Source: Sva-07 sp963743825
GTDB taxonomy: Bacteria > Actinomycetota > Acidimicrobiia > Acidimicrobiales > Ilumatobacteraceae
Length of the DNA: 64,000 nt
NCBI GenBank assembly: GCA_963743825.1
Contig: CAVURC010000019.1
Coordinates: 1-64,000 of the forward strand
Direction: 5' to 3'
Shown here: positions 37,211 to 45,338 of the stretch, piece after piece
Position numbering within the stretch: position 1 is the first letter of the stretch
How the letters are laid out: each line of letters begins with the position of its first letter
The notes under the pieces: generated by a model
Told to the model about the DNA's origin: nothing
The model's database searches: none
What the model saw: the letters and a program-made list of their open reading frames with translations, nothing else
Position numbers and translations under genes: made by a program

Positions 37211-38103
37211 TGGTCTGGGCAAGGGGCTGAGTTCGATCATCCCGACGGCTGAACGCCCGGATGGTGACGCTGCTGCCTCGGCAGCGGTCTTGGCCGACAT
37301 TGCCGTCACGGCCATCTCCCCGAACCCACACCAGCCGCGCGTGCTCTTCGATGAGGAGAGCCTGAGTGAGTTGACCGCATCGATCGCCGAGATGGGCGTG
37401 CTCCAGCCGATCCTCATCCGGCCACTCGACGACAACACCTACGAGCTGATTGCCGGAGAGCGCCGGTGGCGAGCCGCGCAACGAGCGGGGCTGACCACCA
37501 TTCCCGCGGTGATTCGTGTGACCGACGATGTGAGCTCGGTCGAGCAGGCGTTGGTCGAGAACCTGCATCGTCAGGATCTCACTGCCCTCGAGGAATCGGC
37601 GGCATATCAGCAGCTGATCGATGACTTCGGCCTCACGCACGATCAGGTGTCGTCTCGGGTGGGCAAGAGTCGCTCGGCCATCACCAACAGTCTGCGGCTC
37701 TTGGGACTCCCACCGGCCGTGCAGCGTCTGCTCGCCGACGGGCAGTTGTCGGCCGGACACGCGCGCGCACTCCTCGGAACACCCGACCGATCACGCCAGG
37801 AGTCGCTGGCTCGTGAGGCGGTTGCGGGTGGTTGGTCGGTTCGTATGGTCGAAGACGCCGTCCGGCGCGATGGCGAGCCAGAGGTTCCCGCCGAACCTGA
37901 TCGAACGGCACTCGATCGACGGTGCTGGGCTGACGCCGGCCACCAAGCTGCGCCCGCCTGGCTTGTTGGAACTCGAGAACCTGTTGGCAGAGCATCTCGA
38001 GACGCGCGTGAGCGTGCAGATGTCGGCCAAGAAGGGTCGCGTGAGCATCGAGTTCGCCGACCTGGAGGACCTCGAGCGCATCTACCGCGTCATCGTCGGC
38101 TGA
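37197..38103 (+). CDS. parB: Chromosome partitioning protein ParB (frameshifted)
   Basis: About 302 residues. MARSSGLGKGLSSIIPT start, the CTP-binding ELIAGERRWRAAQRAG box, the ENLHRQDLTALEESAAYQ segment and the HTH region (LTHDQVSSRVGKSRSAITNSL), ending in a C-terminal dimerisation part. The frame shifts by +1 somewhere in 37870-37935, between EVPAEPDRTAL and DGAGLTPATKLRPPG. An indel in this gene, usually important, argues for a sequence error. It overlaps parA by 14 bases. It recognises the parS sites at 36181-36251. Confidence 0.92.
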
Positions 38104-38122
38104 GCAGACCTCGATGACGACA

Positions 38123-38140
38123 TGAGGATGGTCATCCTCA
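38123..38140. terminator. Hairpin after parB
   Basis: TGAGGATG (38123-38130) pairs perfectly with CATCCTCA (38133-38140), two-base loop. It lies 20 bases past parB in the convergent gap to the CwlM-like gene and probably terminates transcription on one or both strands. Confidence 0.5.
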
Positions 38141-38281
38141 GGTCGCGCGTGAGATCGCGATCGACCGCACAGGTGAACGCGAAGCGTCACGGCCATGCTC
38201 CGTTCACCGGCCGTTCACCCACTCTCGGTGGTGATCTGCTCAACGTCTGGTCGAGACAAACCCACAAGCTGTGCGCAACAC

Positions 38282-38290
38282 TGTGGATAA
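38282..38290 (-). promoter_or_regulatory. Perfect DnaA box, parB-cwlM gap
   Basis: TGTGGATAA is the exact reverse complement of the classic TTATCCACA DnaA box. It is isolated, about 6 kb from the origin region. It may titrate DnaA or be chance. Confidence 0.4.
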
Positions 38291-38332
38291 ACACCACGTC
38301 TGTGCACGAGGCACCGTGTCGACGGCGGAACG

Positions 38333-39337
38333 TCAGCGGGTGTCGGGTGATTCGGGACGGCGGTCGGTCATCGGCGACGAGGCCCACGCGACAATGGCCA
38401 TCACCAGCGCATTGGCAATGGCATCGGTGGCATCGACGACCTCGCGGACCGGCCCGAGCGAACACAGCACGGCCGGCATCCGGGTTTCACGCAGGACCGC
38501 CAGGCGCATGCCGCGCAACTCCGGCGCGACGGTGAGGACGTCCTGCAGGCGTTCCGCAGCTTGTGAGGCCAACGTGCGACCTCCGACTGATTCGAACGTG
38601 GGTACGCCAAAGTAGGAGATGATCGATCGTTTGTCCGATCTGGCCTCGAATCCGATGTACAGCGTGGCACCGAACCGATTTGCTGCCGCTGCGTGGGCAC
38701 CTGCCTCGTACTCGTCGGTCGAGATGACCGTGGCGCCGGCATCCCGAAGGGCACGAGTCAGCGATCGGCTGATCGAGCTGAGCCCACCGAACTGACCCAC
38801 GACGATGCGCAGCGTGCCCAGCGATGCGTGCGCGGTCATCGATTCGTTCTCACGCACGACCGCAACCCCGGGCCCGGTGCCACTCTGGCGGCTGACGAGT
38901 TCGAGCATGCGCACGGTGTGGACGCCGCACACGCCGTCGACCACGAGACCGGAATTGCGTTGGAAATCCTCGAGCGCCCGCACCGTGGCGGGCCCCATGA
39001 TGCCATCGGGGCGTCCGCAGTCGAACCCGAGGTGATTCAGCGCGGTCTGGAGCGTCGCGACGTCGTCACCGCGCAGTTGCGGCGCCCCGAGCAGGAGCAG
39101 GCGGTCGCCGAGGGTGAATCCGGCCTCCACCAACGTCAGCCAGGTCGGTTCGTCGCATGTTCCACTCACGTGCAGGCCACGTTGGCGCTGGAATGTCGAG
39201 GTGGCGTCGCGCGTCGACGTGCCGAACACGCCCGACTCGTCGCCGGTGGCGGGGAACCCGGCGGCGCCAAGGCGCCGTTGGAGGTCGCGAACTGCTTCTC
39301 CACGCTGACCCTCGGTCAGCGGGAGCAGGTTCTTCAG
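38333..39337 (-). CDS. cwlM: CwlM-like peptidoglycan-binding / amidase-fold protein
   Basis: About 334 residues. Two N-terminal peptidoglycan-binding repeats (EAVRDLQRRLGAAGF... GVFGTSTRDATSTFQRQRGL; then TLQTALNHLGFDCGRPDGIMG) precede an N-acetylmuramoyl-L-alanine-amidase-like domain (RIVVGQFGGLSSISRSLTRALRDAG ... MPAVLCSLGPVREVVDA). CwlM in mycobacteria is a regulator of MurA and MurJ rather than a working amidase; the position downstream of trxA is the same, so that role is likely (inference). No ATG, GTG or TTG lies in frame before the first repeat; CTG 39337 overlapping the trxA stop (CTGA) is the only nearby candidate. The GTG at 39229 would delete most of a repeat. Confidence 0.75.
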   Translation of the reverse strand: MKNLLPLTEGQRGEAVRDLQRRLGAAGFPATGDESGVFGTSTRDATSTFQRQRGLHVSGTCDEPTWLTLVEAGFTLGDRLLLLGAPQLRGDDVATLQTALNHLGFDCGRPDGIMGPATVRALEDFQRNSGLVVDGVCGVHTVRMLELVSRQSGTGPGVAVVRENESMTAHASLGTLRIVVGQFGGLSSISRSLTRALRDAGATVISTDEYEAGAHAAAANRFGATLYIGFEARSDKRSIISYFGVPTFESVGGRTLASQAAERLQDVLTVAPELRGMRLAVLRETRMPAVLCSLGPVREVVDATDAIANALVMAIVAWASSPMTDRRPESPDTR

Positions 39338-39672
39338 GGTGAGGTCGTGAGGAATTCGTCGAGCTCCTGGAGCAGGGCGCCCTTGCTCTTGGCGCCGACG
39401 AGGCGTTTGGCCACCTCACCACCAGAGAACACGAGCAGCGTCGGAATGCTCATCACGTTGTACCGCATGGCGAGGTCGGGGTTGTCATCGACATTGAGCT
39501 TGGCAACGGTGAGCTGCTCGGATCGCTCGCCGGCGATCTCCTCGAGGATCGGGGCGATCTGCTTGCACGGCCCGCACCACTCGGCCCAGAAGTCGACGAT
39601 GACAGGCTTGTCGGAGCCGATGATGGTCTCGTCGAAGGTATTGGACGACAGATTCACGATGCCGTTGGCCAT
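39334..39672 (-). CDS. trxA: Thioredoxin
   Basis: 112 residues with the active-site WCGPC in IVDFWAEWCGPCKQIAPIL and the cis-Pro segment SIPTLLVFSGGEV. It reduces protein disulphides. The ATG at 39672 has AAAGGA nine bases before. It follows trxB on the same strand. Confidence 0.97.
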   Translation of the reverse strand: MANGIVNLSSNTFDETIIGSDKPVIVDFWAEWCGPCKQIAPILEEIAGERSEQLTVAKLNVDDNPDLAMRYNVMSIPTLLVFSGGEVAKRLVGAKSKGALLQELDEFLTTSP

Positions 39673-39781
39673 TGGGGGTCCTTTCTCAGCACTGCCTGGT
39701 GGCAAGACTAGATGCACCTCGGGTCAACCGGTCGGTGACACAGAACATTCCCGCCCGCGGCGCCGCAGTTGGTGCCCCGCC

Positions 39782-40735
39782 TCAGTGGTGGACGTTGGCC
39801 TCGAGCCAGCGCTCGGCATCGATGGCCGCCATGCATCCCGATCCGGCCGCCGTGATCGCCTGGCGGTACACGTCGTCCTGCACGTCGCCGCACGCGAACA
39901 CGCCGTCGACATCGGTGTACGACGAATCGTGCTTCGTCACCAGGTAGCCCGTTGTCGGGTCCAAGTCGAGCTGATCGATGAACAGGTCGGTGTTCGGACG
40001 GTGTCCGATTGCCACGAACAACCCGGTCACGGGCAGCGTCGAGACCGAGCCGTCGACGGTGTTGGTGACCTCCACACCGCTCACGCTCGTCTCACCGAAG
40101 ATCTCGGTGACCCGGGAGTTCCAGAGGAACTCGATCTTCGGGTTGGCGAGTGCGCGATCCTGCATGATCTTCGAGGCACGCAACTCGTCGCGGCGATGGA
40201 TGATGGTGACCTTGTCGGCGAATTTCGTGAGGAACGTCGCCTCTTCGATGGCCGAATCGCCGCCGCCGACGACCGCAATCTCGTGCCCTCGGAAGAAGAA
40301 GCCGTCACAGGTGGCGCACGTCGACAATCCATGGCCGATGAGTCGCTGTTCGGCCTCGAGGCCGAGCATCAGTGACTGGGCGCCCGTGCTGACGATGACG
40401 GCGTTGGCCAAGTACTCGTCGTCGCGGATCCAGATCCGGAAGGGTCGCTGGGAGAAGTCGACCTTCGTCACCTTCTCGGTGATGATCTCGGTACCGAACC
40501 TCGTGGCCTGCGCGCGCATGTTGGCCATCAGGTCGGGGCCCATGATGCCGTCGGGGAAGCCCGGGAAGTTCTCGACCTCGGTCGTCAGCATGAGCTGGCC
40601 GCCGGGTTGATCGCTGGTACTCGACGGTTCACCCTCGATGAGCAGGGGCGACAGGTTGGCTCGGGCGGTGTAGATCGCTGCGGTCAGGCCGGCAGGGCCC
40701 GATCCGATGATGATGACGTCACGGACGTCGGCCAT
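39782..40735 (-). CDS. trxB: Thioredoxin reductase
   Basis: 317 residues. FAD site VIIIGSGPAGLTAAIYTARANL, the redox CATCDG (CxxC), the NADPH fold EIAVVGGGDSAIEEATFL and the end VFACGDVQDDVYRQAITAAGSGCMAA. It passes electrons from NADPH to thioredoxin. It is 109 bases upstream of trxA. Confidence 0.97.
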   Translation of the reverse strand: MADVRDVIIIGSGPAGLTAAIYTARANLSPLLIEGEPSSTSDQPGGQLMLTTEVENFPGFPDGIMGPDLMANMRAQATRFGTEIITEKVTKVDFSQRPFRIWIRDDEYLANAVIVSTGAQSLMLGLEAEQRLIGHGLSTCATCDGFFFRGHEIAVVGGGDSAIEEATFLTKFADKVTIIHRRDELRASKIMQDRALANPKIEFLWNSRVTEIFGETSVSGVEVTNTVDGSVSTLPVTGLFVAIGHRPNTDLFIDQLDLDPTTGYLVTKHDSSYTDVDGVFACGDVQDDVYRQAITAAGSGCMAAIDAERWLEANVHH

Positions 40736-40795
40736 GGGGACTCCTCGAGTGCGTTGGGGGTTGGGAAGCGCGCAGTGGACGGACTGGCCGAGCGC

Positions 40796-41119
40796 TCAAC
40801 TCGCGGCGGTGTTGCGCTTCTTGAACAGCCACACGCCGGCGATCGAGAAGACACCTCCGACAATGAAGTAACTCAGGTAGACGGCGCGTTCCCAGGTGGT
40901 GGCCAGTTCGAGCAGCGACTGCAATCCGCGCATCGCCATCACGAGCGCAATGGTGAGCGCGAACGCCCCGACGATCAGGGCGATCAGGCCGAAGACCACG
41001 CCGCGCGCCGCATAGACGAGGTTCTGCGTCGTCTTCGACCGCACCGTGTCGATGAAGCTGACGACGATGTCGGTGGTCTCGGTGGCCCAGTTCGGATCGG
41101 TGAGCGGATTTGCGGGCAT
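40796..41119 (-). CDS. Small two-helix membrane protein
   Basis: 107 residues with two membrane helices (VFGLIALIVGAFALTIALVMAM and AVYLSYFIVGGVFSIAGVWLF) preceded by a short soluble part and ending KKRNTAAS. The layout is that of small actinobacterial proteins related to phage-holin-like/DUF families. No function is known. It is between the anti-sigma gene and trxB on the same strand. Confidence 0.55.
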   Translation of the reverse strand: MPANPLTDPNWATETTDIVVSFIDTVRSKTTQNLVYAARGVVFGLIALIVGAFALTIALVMAMRGLQSLLELATTWERAVYLSYFIVGGVFSIAGVWLFKKRNTAAS

Positions 41120-41140
41120 GGCGGCGAGGTTAGCCGCCGC

Positions 41141-41977
41141 TCACGGAAGGCGCGCGCGGGCGACTTCGCGGCAGTCCGCCGCTTCGTACGCAATGGCCAG
41201 TTCACGGCTCTCGTCGACGCCGACGACCACGCTGGTGGTTCCGTATCGCGCCGGGCCGACGACGTAGTCGGCACCGAGGCACAACGGCCACTGTGCGGCG
41301 AGAATCGTCGCCTGCGAATCGGTGAGTCGGTCGTCGATCGATTCGCTGGTTGCGGCCGGCACCTCGGGGTCCTGCGGCGCACCGACGGCGTCGGAGGCGA
41401 AGATCCCGAGTTCCTCGGGCGTGTCGAGTTGCTCGAGTTCGGTCTCGGTCGGTGGCGCGGCATCGTTGATGCCGGTGTCGAGTTCGGCGCCGTCGGCGGC
41501 GGCGATCGCGGGACCCGGTGCTGACGGCGCCACCTCGTCGGCGACGATCGCGGTTTCGGCTTCGGTCGATTCGGCGAGCGCTGCGACCTCGGGTGCGCTG
41601 GTCACCTCGCTGGCCGATTGCGTCGCCGAGTCGTCGTCGGTGCCGGACGAGACGGTCTGCAAGACGATGCCACCGGCGAGCACGAGCACGAGGGCCGCTG
41701 CGGCACCCAGGAGCCGGCGATTCGTGTTCGGGCGTCGGCGCTCGGCGAGTGGGATGGGTGGTGCGGGCACTCGGTCCCACGCGTCGAGGGCATTCGCCAG
41801 CAGCGATTCGCGCACCGAGATCGACGACGGCTCGACGTCAGCGAGCAGCACGCGGACGTAACGCAGCCGGTCGACTTCCACGAGCAGTGCCGGGTCGGCC
41901 TCGACACGGGCGCGCTCGTCGGCGGTCACGTCACCATCGAGGTACGCGCTCGCAAGCAGAGTCAGGTCGTCGTTCAT
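41141..41977 (-). CDS. Anti-sigma factor with one transmembrane helix
   Basis: 278 residues. A short cytoplasmic part (MNDDLTLLASAYLDGDVTADERARVEADPALLVEVDRLRYV) is the zinc-less anti-sigma-type N-terminus; residues 88-108 form a membrane helix (LLGAAAALVLVLAGGIVLQ) and the rest is acidic and outside. The start overlaps the sigma gene stop (ATGA), matching sigM-rsmM coupling in mycobacteria. Confidence 0.72.
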   Translation of the reverse strand: MNDDLTLLASAYLDGDVTADERARVEADPALLVEVDRLRYVRVLLADVEPSSISVRESLLANALDAWDRVPAPPIPLAERRRPNTNRRLLGAAAALVLVLAGGIVLQTVSSGTDDDSATQSASEVTSAPEVAALAESTEAETAIVADEVAPSAPGPAIAAADGAELDTGINDAAPPTETELEQLDTPEELGIFASDAVGAPQDPEVPAATSESIDDRLTDSQATILAAQWPLCLGADYVVGPARYGTTSVVVGVDESRELAIAYEAADCREVARARLP

Positions 41978-42588
41978 GTGCGCTCTGTTGGACGTTCGTC
42001 GGAGGGCGGTTGGTTCCCGGGCTCTGATGAAATCGGCAGGTCGAGGTCGAGGCGGAGTCGTGCGGCGAGGGTGGCTCGGCCCCGCGAGATACGTGATTTC
42101 ACGGTCCCCACCGGAATGTCGAGCACCTCGGCGATCTCGGAATAATCGAGGTGTGCGACGTCGCGGAGCACCACCGCGGTACGGAGGTCGTCGGGAAGTT
42201 CGGCGAGGGCTTCGTCGAGGATCAGGCGATCGCCGACACCGTCGACGTCGTGAGTGGCACGGTCGTCGGCGCGTTCGATCGCGCCGTCGTCACCGTCGTC
42301 GAGCCTCGGTCGCCGGTCGCGTTTTCGAAGTTCGTCGAGCGAGGCGTTCGTGGCGATGCGGTACGCCCAGGTACCGAACGACGATCGGCCATCGAAGCGT
42401 GGAAGGTTGCGGACGATCTTGATGAGCGCCTCTTGGCAGGCATCGTCGGCGTCACGGCTGCCTCCGGCGATGCGACGACAGACCGCGTGGATCCGGTCGT
42501 AGTGCGCCCGCAGCAGTTGGTCGAGCGCGTTCCTGTCACCGCCCTGCGCGGCGGCAACCAGTGCCTTGTCGTCGAGATGTGTGGAGAT
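41974..42588 (-). CDS. sigM: ECF sigma factor, SigM-like, no canonical start codon
   Basis: About 204 residues. Region 2 reads DQLLRAHYDRIHAVCRRIAG ... DACQEALIKIVRNLPRFDGR with SSFGTWAYRIATNASLDELR; region 4 reads ELPDDLRTAVVLRDVAHL, YSEIAEVLDIPVGTVKSRIS. The reading frame is complete, but no ATG, GTG or TTG lies in frame between the upstream kinase stop and region 2. The kinase stop (TGA, 42612-42610) is in the same frame, followed by AVRYAPSISTHLDDKALV. ATC 42588 or another unusual codon, or a base error, must provide the start; readthrough of TGA is another possibility. The coordinate given is arbitrary to this extent. Confidence 0.8.
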   Translation of the reverse strand: MSTHLDDKALVAAAQGGDRNALDQLLRAHYDRIHAVCRRIAGGSRDADDACQEALIKIVRNLPRFDGRSSFGTWAYRIATNASLDELRKRDRRPRLDDGDDGAIERADDRATHDVDGVGDRLILDEALAELPDDLRTAVVLRDVAHLDYSEIAEVLDIPVGTVKSRISRGRATLAARLRLDLDLPISSEPGNQPPSDERPTERT

Positions 42589-42609
42589 GCTCGGAGCGTA
42601 ACGAACCGC

Positions 42610-44391
42610 TCAGTTCACGATGGCGATCTCACCGAGGCGTCCGCGATAGGGATTGGCGGTGGTGCAGGTGGCATCAGGGCCGAGTTCCTTGAGCATGATG
42701 AACATGTGGCGCGCCGGGGCGGGCGGGACGGCCGACGTGACCGTGCCCGTCTCGTCGGCAAACTGAGTGGCACCGAGTTCCGGCCCCCAGTCGCCGATGT
42801 TCGCCGGGATGGTCTCGGCGTCCGACGCGAAGAACGTCACCTGATAGGGCGCCGTCTGGAGATCGACCTGGAGCGCCTTCTGCATGGGAGCGTCGAAGGT
42901 GACCACCAGCCCCACGCCTCCCTTGCCGCCGAGGTACTTCGAGGAGTAGCACACGGTCCCCCACGACGTTGCCGGGTTGCCATCTGCAGTGGCGAACACG
43001 GCGTCACCGTCGTTCTCGCTGCCGTCACCGTCGGGGTCGTAGGCAGTGATGGTCGCGATGGCGGTGCCGACGACCGCGGGTGGGGTGCTGCCGGCCGGTG
43101 CGGCAACGCTGCCCGCAGGGACCGCAGGCGTCGAGGCGACCGATTCGCCGCCACCGAACTCCAAGTTGGCCCACAGCAGTGCACCGACACCGATGGCGGC
43201 GACGAGCAGCACCGCGACCACGGTGAAGGCCGGCTTCCACTCCTGGGTGAGTCCACGCGCCGGTTTGCCCCGAAGGTCGGCACCGCCCGGAGGGGTGAGT
43301 TCGTCATGGGCGCCGAGGGCGGCGAACGGGGTCGCGGTCGTCGTGGTCACCATCGGCGTGGTGCCGGTGTGGCCGACCTCGCCGGGGATCGCGCCGACGG
43401 TCGGCGCACCGGTCGGGGGGGTACTGGTTGCACGAACCCGATCGGATGCCCGGCCGACCACGTCGGAGGGAGCGCGACGCAGGCGGCGCCCGCCGAACGG
43501 CGCCACGGGCGAGCGCTCGTAGGGGGTCGGATCGATCGCAGGCGGCCCCTCCTTCGCGGCGTCGCGCAGCGTGCTGACCAGCTCGGCCCCCGATGCCGGG
43601 CGTTGTGCGGGGTTGCGGGCGAGCAACTGGTGGATGACGATCACGAGCTTGGTGGGCAGCGTGGCGCGCAGACGCGTGAGGTCGGTGGGGTCGCGCTGCA
43701 GCCGGGCGAGTGCCGTGTCGGCGTCGGTCTCACCGAGGAACGGCACCCGGCCGGCCAGGCACTCGTACAGCACGAGTCCGAGCGAGTAGAGGTCGGCACG
43801 GCCGTCGAGCTTCTTGCCGCGCACCTGCTCGGGTGACAGGTACTTGGCGGTGCCCATCATGATGTTGTCGCTGGTCAGGTCGGCTTCGGCCGACTGCAGA
43901 CCCTTGGCGATGCCGAAGTCGGTCAGGAGCACCCGCCCGTCGGAGGTCATCATGATGTTGCCGGGCTTGACGTCGCGGTGCACGAAACCCGCAGCGTGGG
44001 CGTGGTCGAGCGCCGCGGCCACACAGGTGCCGATGTGACAGGTGAGTTCCGGACTCAGCCGCTTCTGGGTGTCGAGGACCTGGCGCAGGCTCTTGCCCTC
44101 CACCAGTTGCATCACGACTGCCTGGCGGCCGTCCTGCTCGAACACGTCGTGCACGGCGACGATGTTGGGATGGTTGAGGCTCGCCGCCGCGATGGCTTCA
44201 CGTCGGAATCGTTCGGCCACCACGGGGTCGGTGGCCAACGAGGGCTTCAGCCATTTCACGGCGACCTTGCGGTCGAGCGTGAGGTCGACCGCGAGCCACA
44301 CTTCGGCCATGCCGCCCTGGGCGAGCATGCGTTGGAGTTCGTAGCGGTGCGCGATGACCGTCGAGGTGGGTGGCGGAGCCGCAGCGGACAT
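42610..44391 (-). CDS. Membrane Ser/Thr protein kinase with extracellular domain
   Basis: 593 residues. The kinase domain has the P-loop LAQGGMAEVW, the catalytic Lys in KVAVKWLKP, HRDVKPGNIM and DFGIAKG, and an activation segment (GTAKYLSPEQVRG), so activity is expected. A Pro/Thr-rich linker, one helix (TVVAVLLVAAIGVGALLWAN) and an outer beta-rich domain (GNPATSWGTVCYSSKYLGG ..., resembling discoidin/F5-8 carbohydrate-binding folds) follow. In mycobacteria the gene here is MurJ fused to a pseudokinase and a similar outer domain; this gene has the kinase and outer parts but no MurJ. It may regulate cell-wall synthesis (inference). Confidence 0.85.
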   Translation of the reverse strand: MSAAAPPPTSTVIAHRYELQRMLAQGGMAEVWLAVDLTLDRKVAVKWLKPSLATDPVVAERFRREAIAAASLNHPNIVAVHDVFEQDGRQAVVMQLVEGKSLRQVLDTQKRLSPELTCHIGTCVAAALDHAHAAGFVHRDVKPGNIMMTSDGRVLLTDFGIAKGLQSAEADLTSDNIMMGTAKYLSPEQVRGKKLDGRADLYSLGLVLYECLAGRVPFLGETDADTALARLQRDPTDLTRLRATLPTKLVIVIHQLLARNPAQRPASGAELVSTLRDAAKEGPPAIDPTPYERSPVAPFGGRRLRRAPSDVVGRASDRVRATSTPPTGAPTVGAIPGEVGHTGTTPMVTTTTATPFAALGAHDELTPPGGADLRGKPARGLTQEWKPAFTVVAVLLVAAIGVGALLWANLEFGGGESVASTPAVPAGSVAAPAGSTPPAVVGTAIATITAYDPDGDGSENDGDAVFATADGNPATSWGTVCYSSKYLGGKGGVGLVVTFDAPMQKALQVDLQTAPYQVTFFASDAETIPANIGDWGPELGATQFADETGTVTSAVPPAPARHMFIMLKELGPDATCTTANPYRGRLGEIAIVN

Positions 44392-44458
44392 GACTGGGAG
44401 CGAACGCTAGCGGTGGCGGTGGCGGCGGTGGGGTCAATCCGACGCCTCGGCCGAGACG

Positions 44459-45332
44459 TCAGGCGGGCGTGACCTGGAAGGCGACACCGATCGTTCCGCG
44501 GCCACCGTGGGTACCGATGACCGGGCCGATCTCGCCGACGACGATCTCTGCGGGATAGTGCTCTGCGAGCAACTCGACGAACAGGTCGACATCACTGCAG
44601 TCGGCGTGCATCACGGCGAGGTTCTCGATGTTGCCGTCGTAGCTCGTGACCTTGTCGACCAGATACGACAGCGCCTTCGATCGGGTCCGTTGCTTGCCGG
44701 CCTGTTCGACGACTCCGCCGGTGACCTCGATGATCGGCTTGATCGACAGCGCAGTCGCCAGCATCGCCTTGGCGTTGCCGATGCGGCCACCCTTCTTGAG
44801 GTTGTCGAGTGTGTCGAGGGCCCCGAAGACGCGGGTGCGGTCGACCAGGTCGTGGGCGAGACGTTCGATGTCGTCGATGCCGTCGCCGTCGGTGGGCGGC
44901 GCGTGCGCAGGCGATGGCGATGGTGCCGAGGCCCATCGTGATCGTTCGGCTGTCGACGACGCGCACGTCGAGGTCGATCGATTCGTCGGCGGCAATCGTT
45001 CGAGCGGCGAGCTGCGCAGATTGCATCGTGGCCGACAGCGCCGACGACAACGAGACGACGAGCACGCTGCGCGCACCGTTGGCCGCAGCGTCACGGTAGA
45101 CCAGTTCGTACTGGCCGGGGGCCGGCGCAGCGGTTTCGGGCAGTGTCGGAGAGTTGACACATCGTGACCAGAACTCGGCGGTGGAGAGTTCCTCGCGGTC
45201 GACGAATTCCTCGTCGCCGAAACGGATCGTCAGCGGCACGATGACGATGCCGAGGTCGTCGGCGATCGATGCGGGGAGGTCACACGAGCTGTCGGTGACG
45301 ATGACGACATCGTTGGAGTGCTGGGGGCTCAT
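44459..45332 (-). CDS. DegV-family fatty-acid-binding protein (frameshifted)
   Basis: About 290 residues. VVIVTDSSCDLPASIADDLGI opens the DegV fold; VVSLSSALSATMQSAQLAA and, after the shift, LDTLDNLKKGGRIG and LPIxP-like SIKPIIEVTGG are the conserved segments that bind a fatty-acid tail. One extra base in GGG at 44894-44896 (plus strand) shifts the frame; removing it gives ARAATDGDGIDDIERL. DegV/FakB proteins present fatty acids to FakA kinases; no fakA is in the window. It is 6 bases from DUF6049. Confidence 0.8.
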
Positions 45333-45338
45333 GGGGCG

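Noticed and set aside
38693..40375. A 560-codon plus-strand frame across cwlM, trxA and trxB.
   Set aside because: All three genes are clearly encoded on the other strand with known motifs; the long frame results from high GC.
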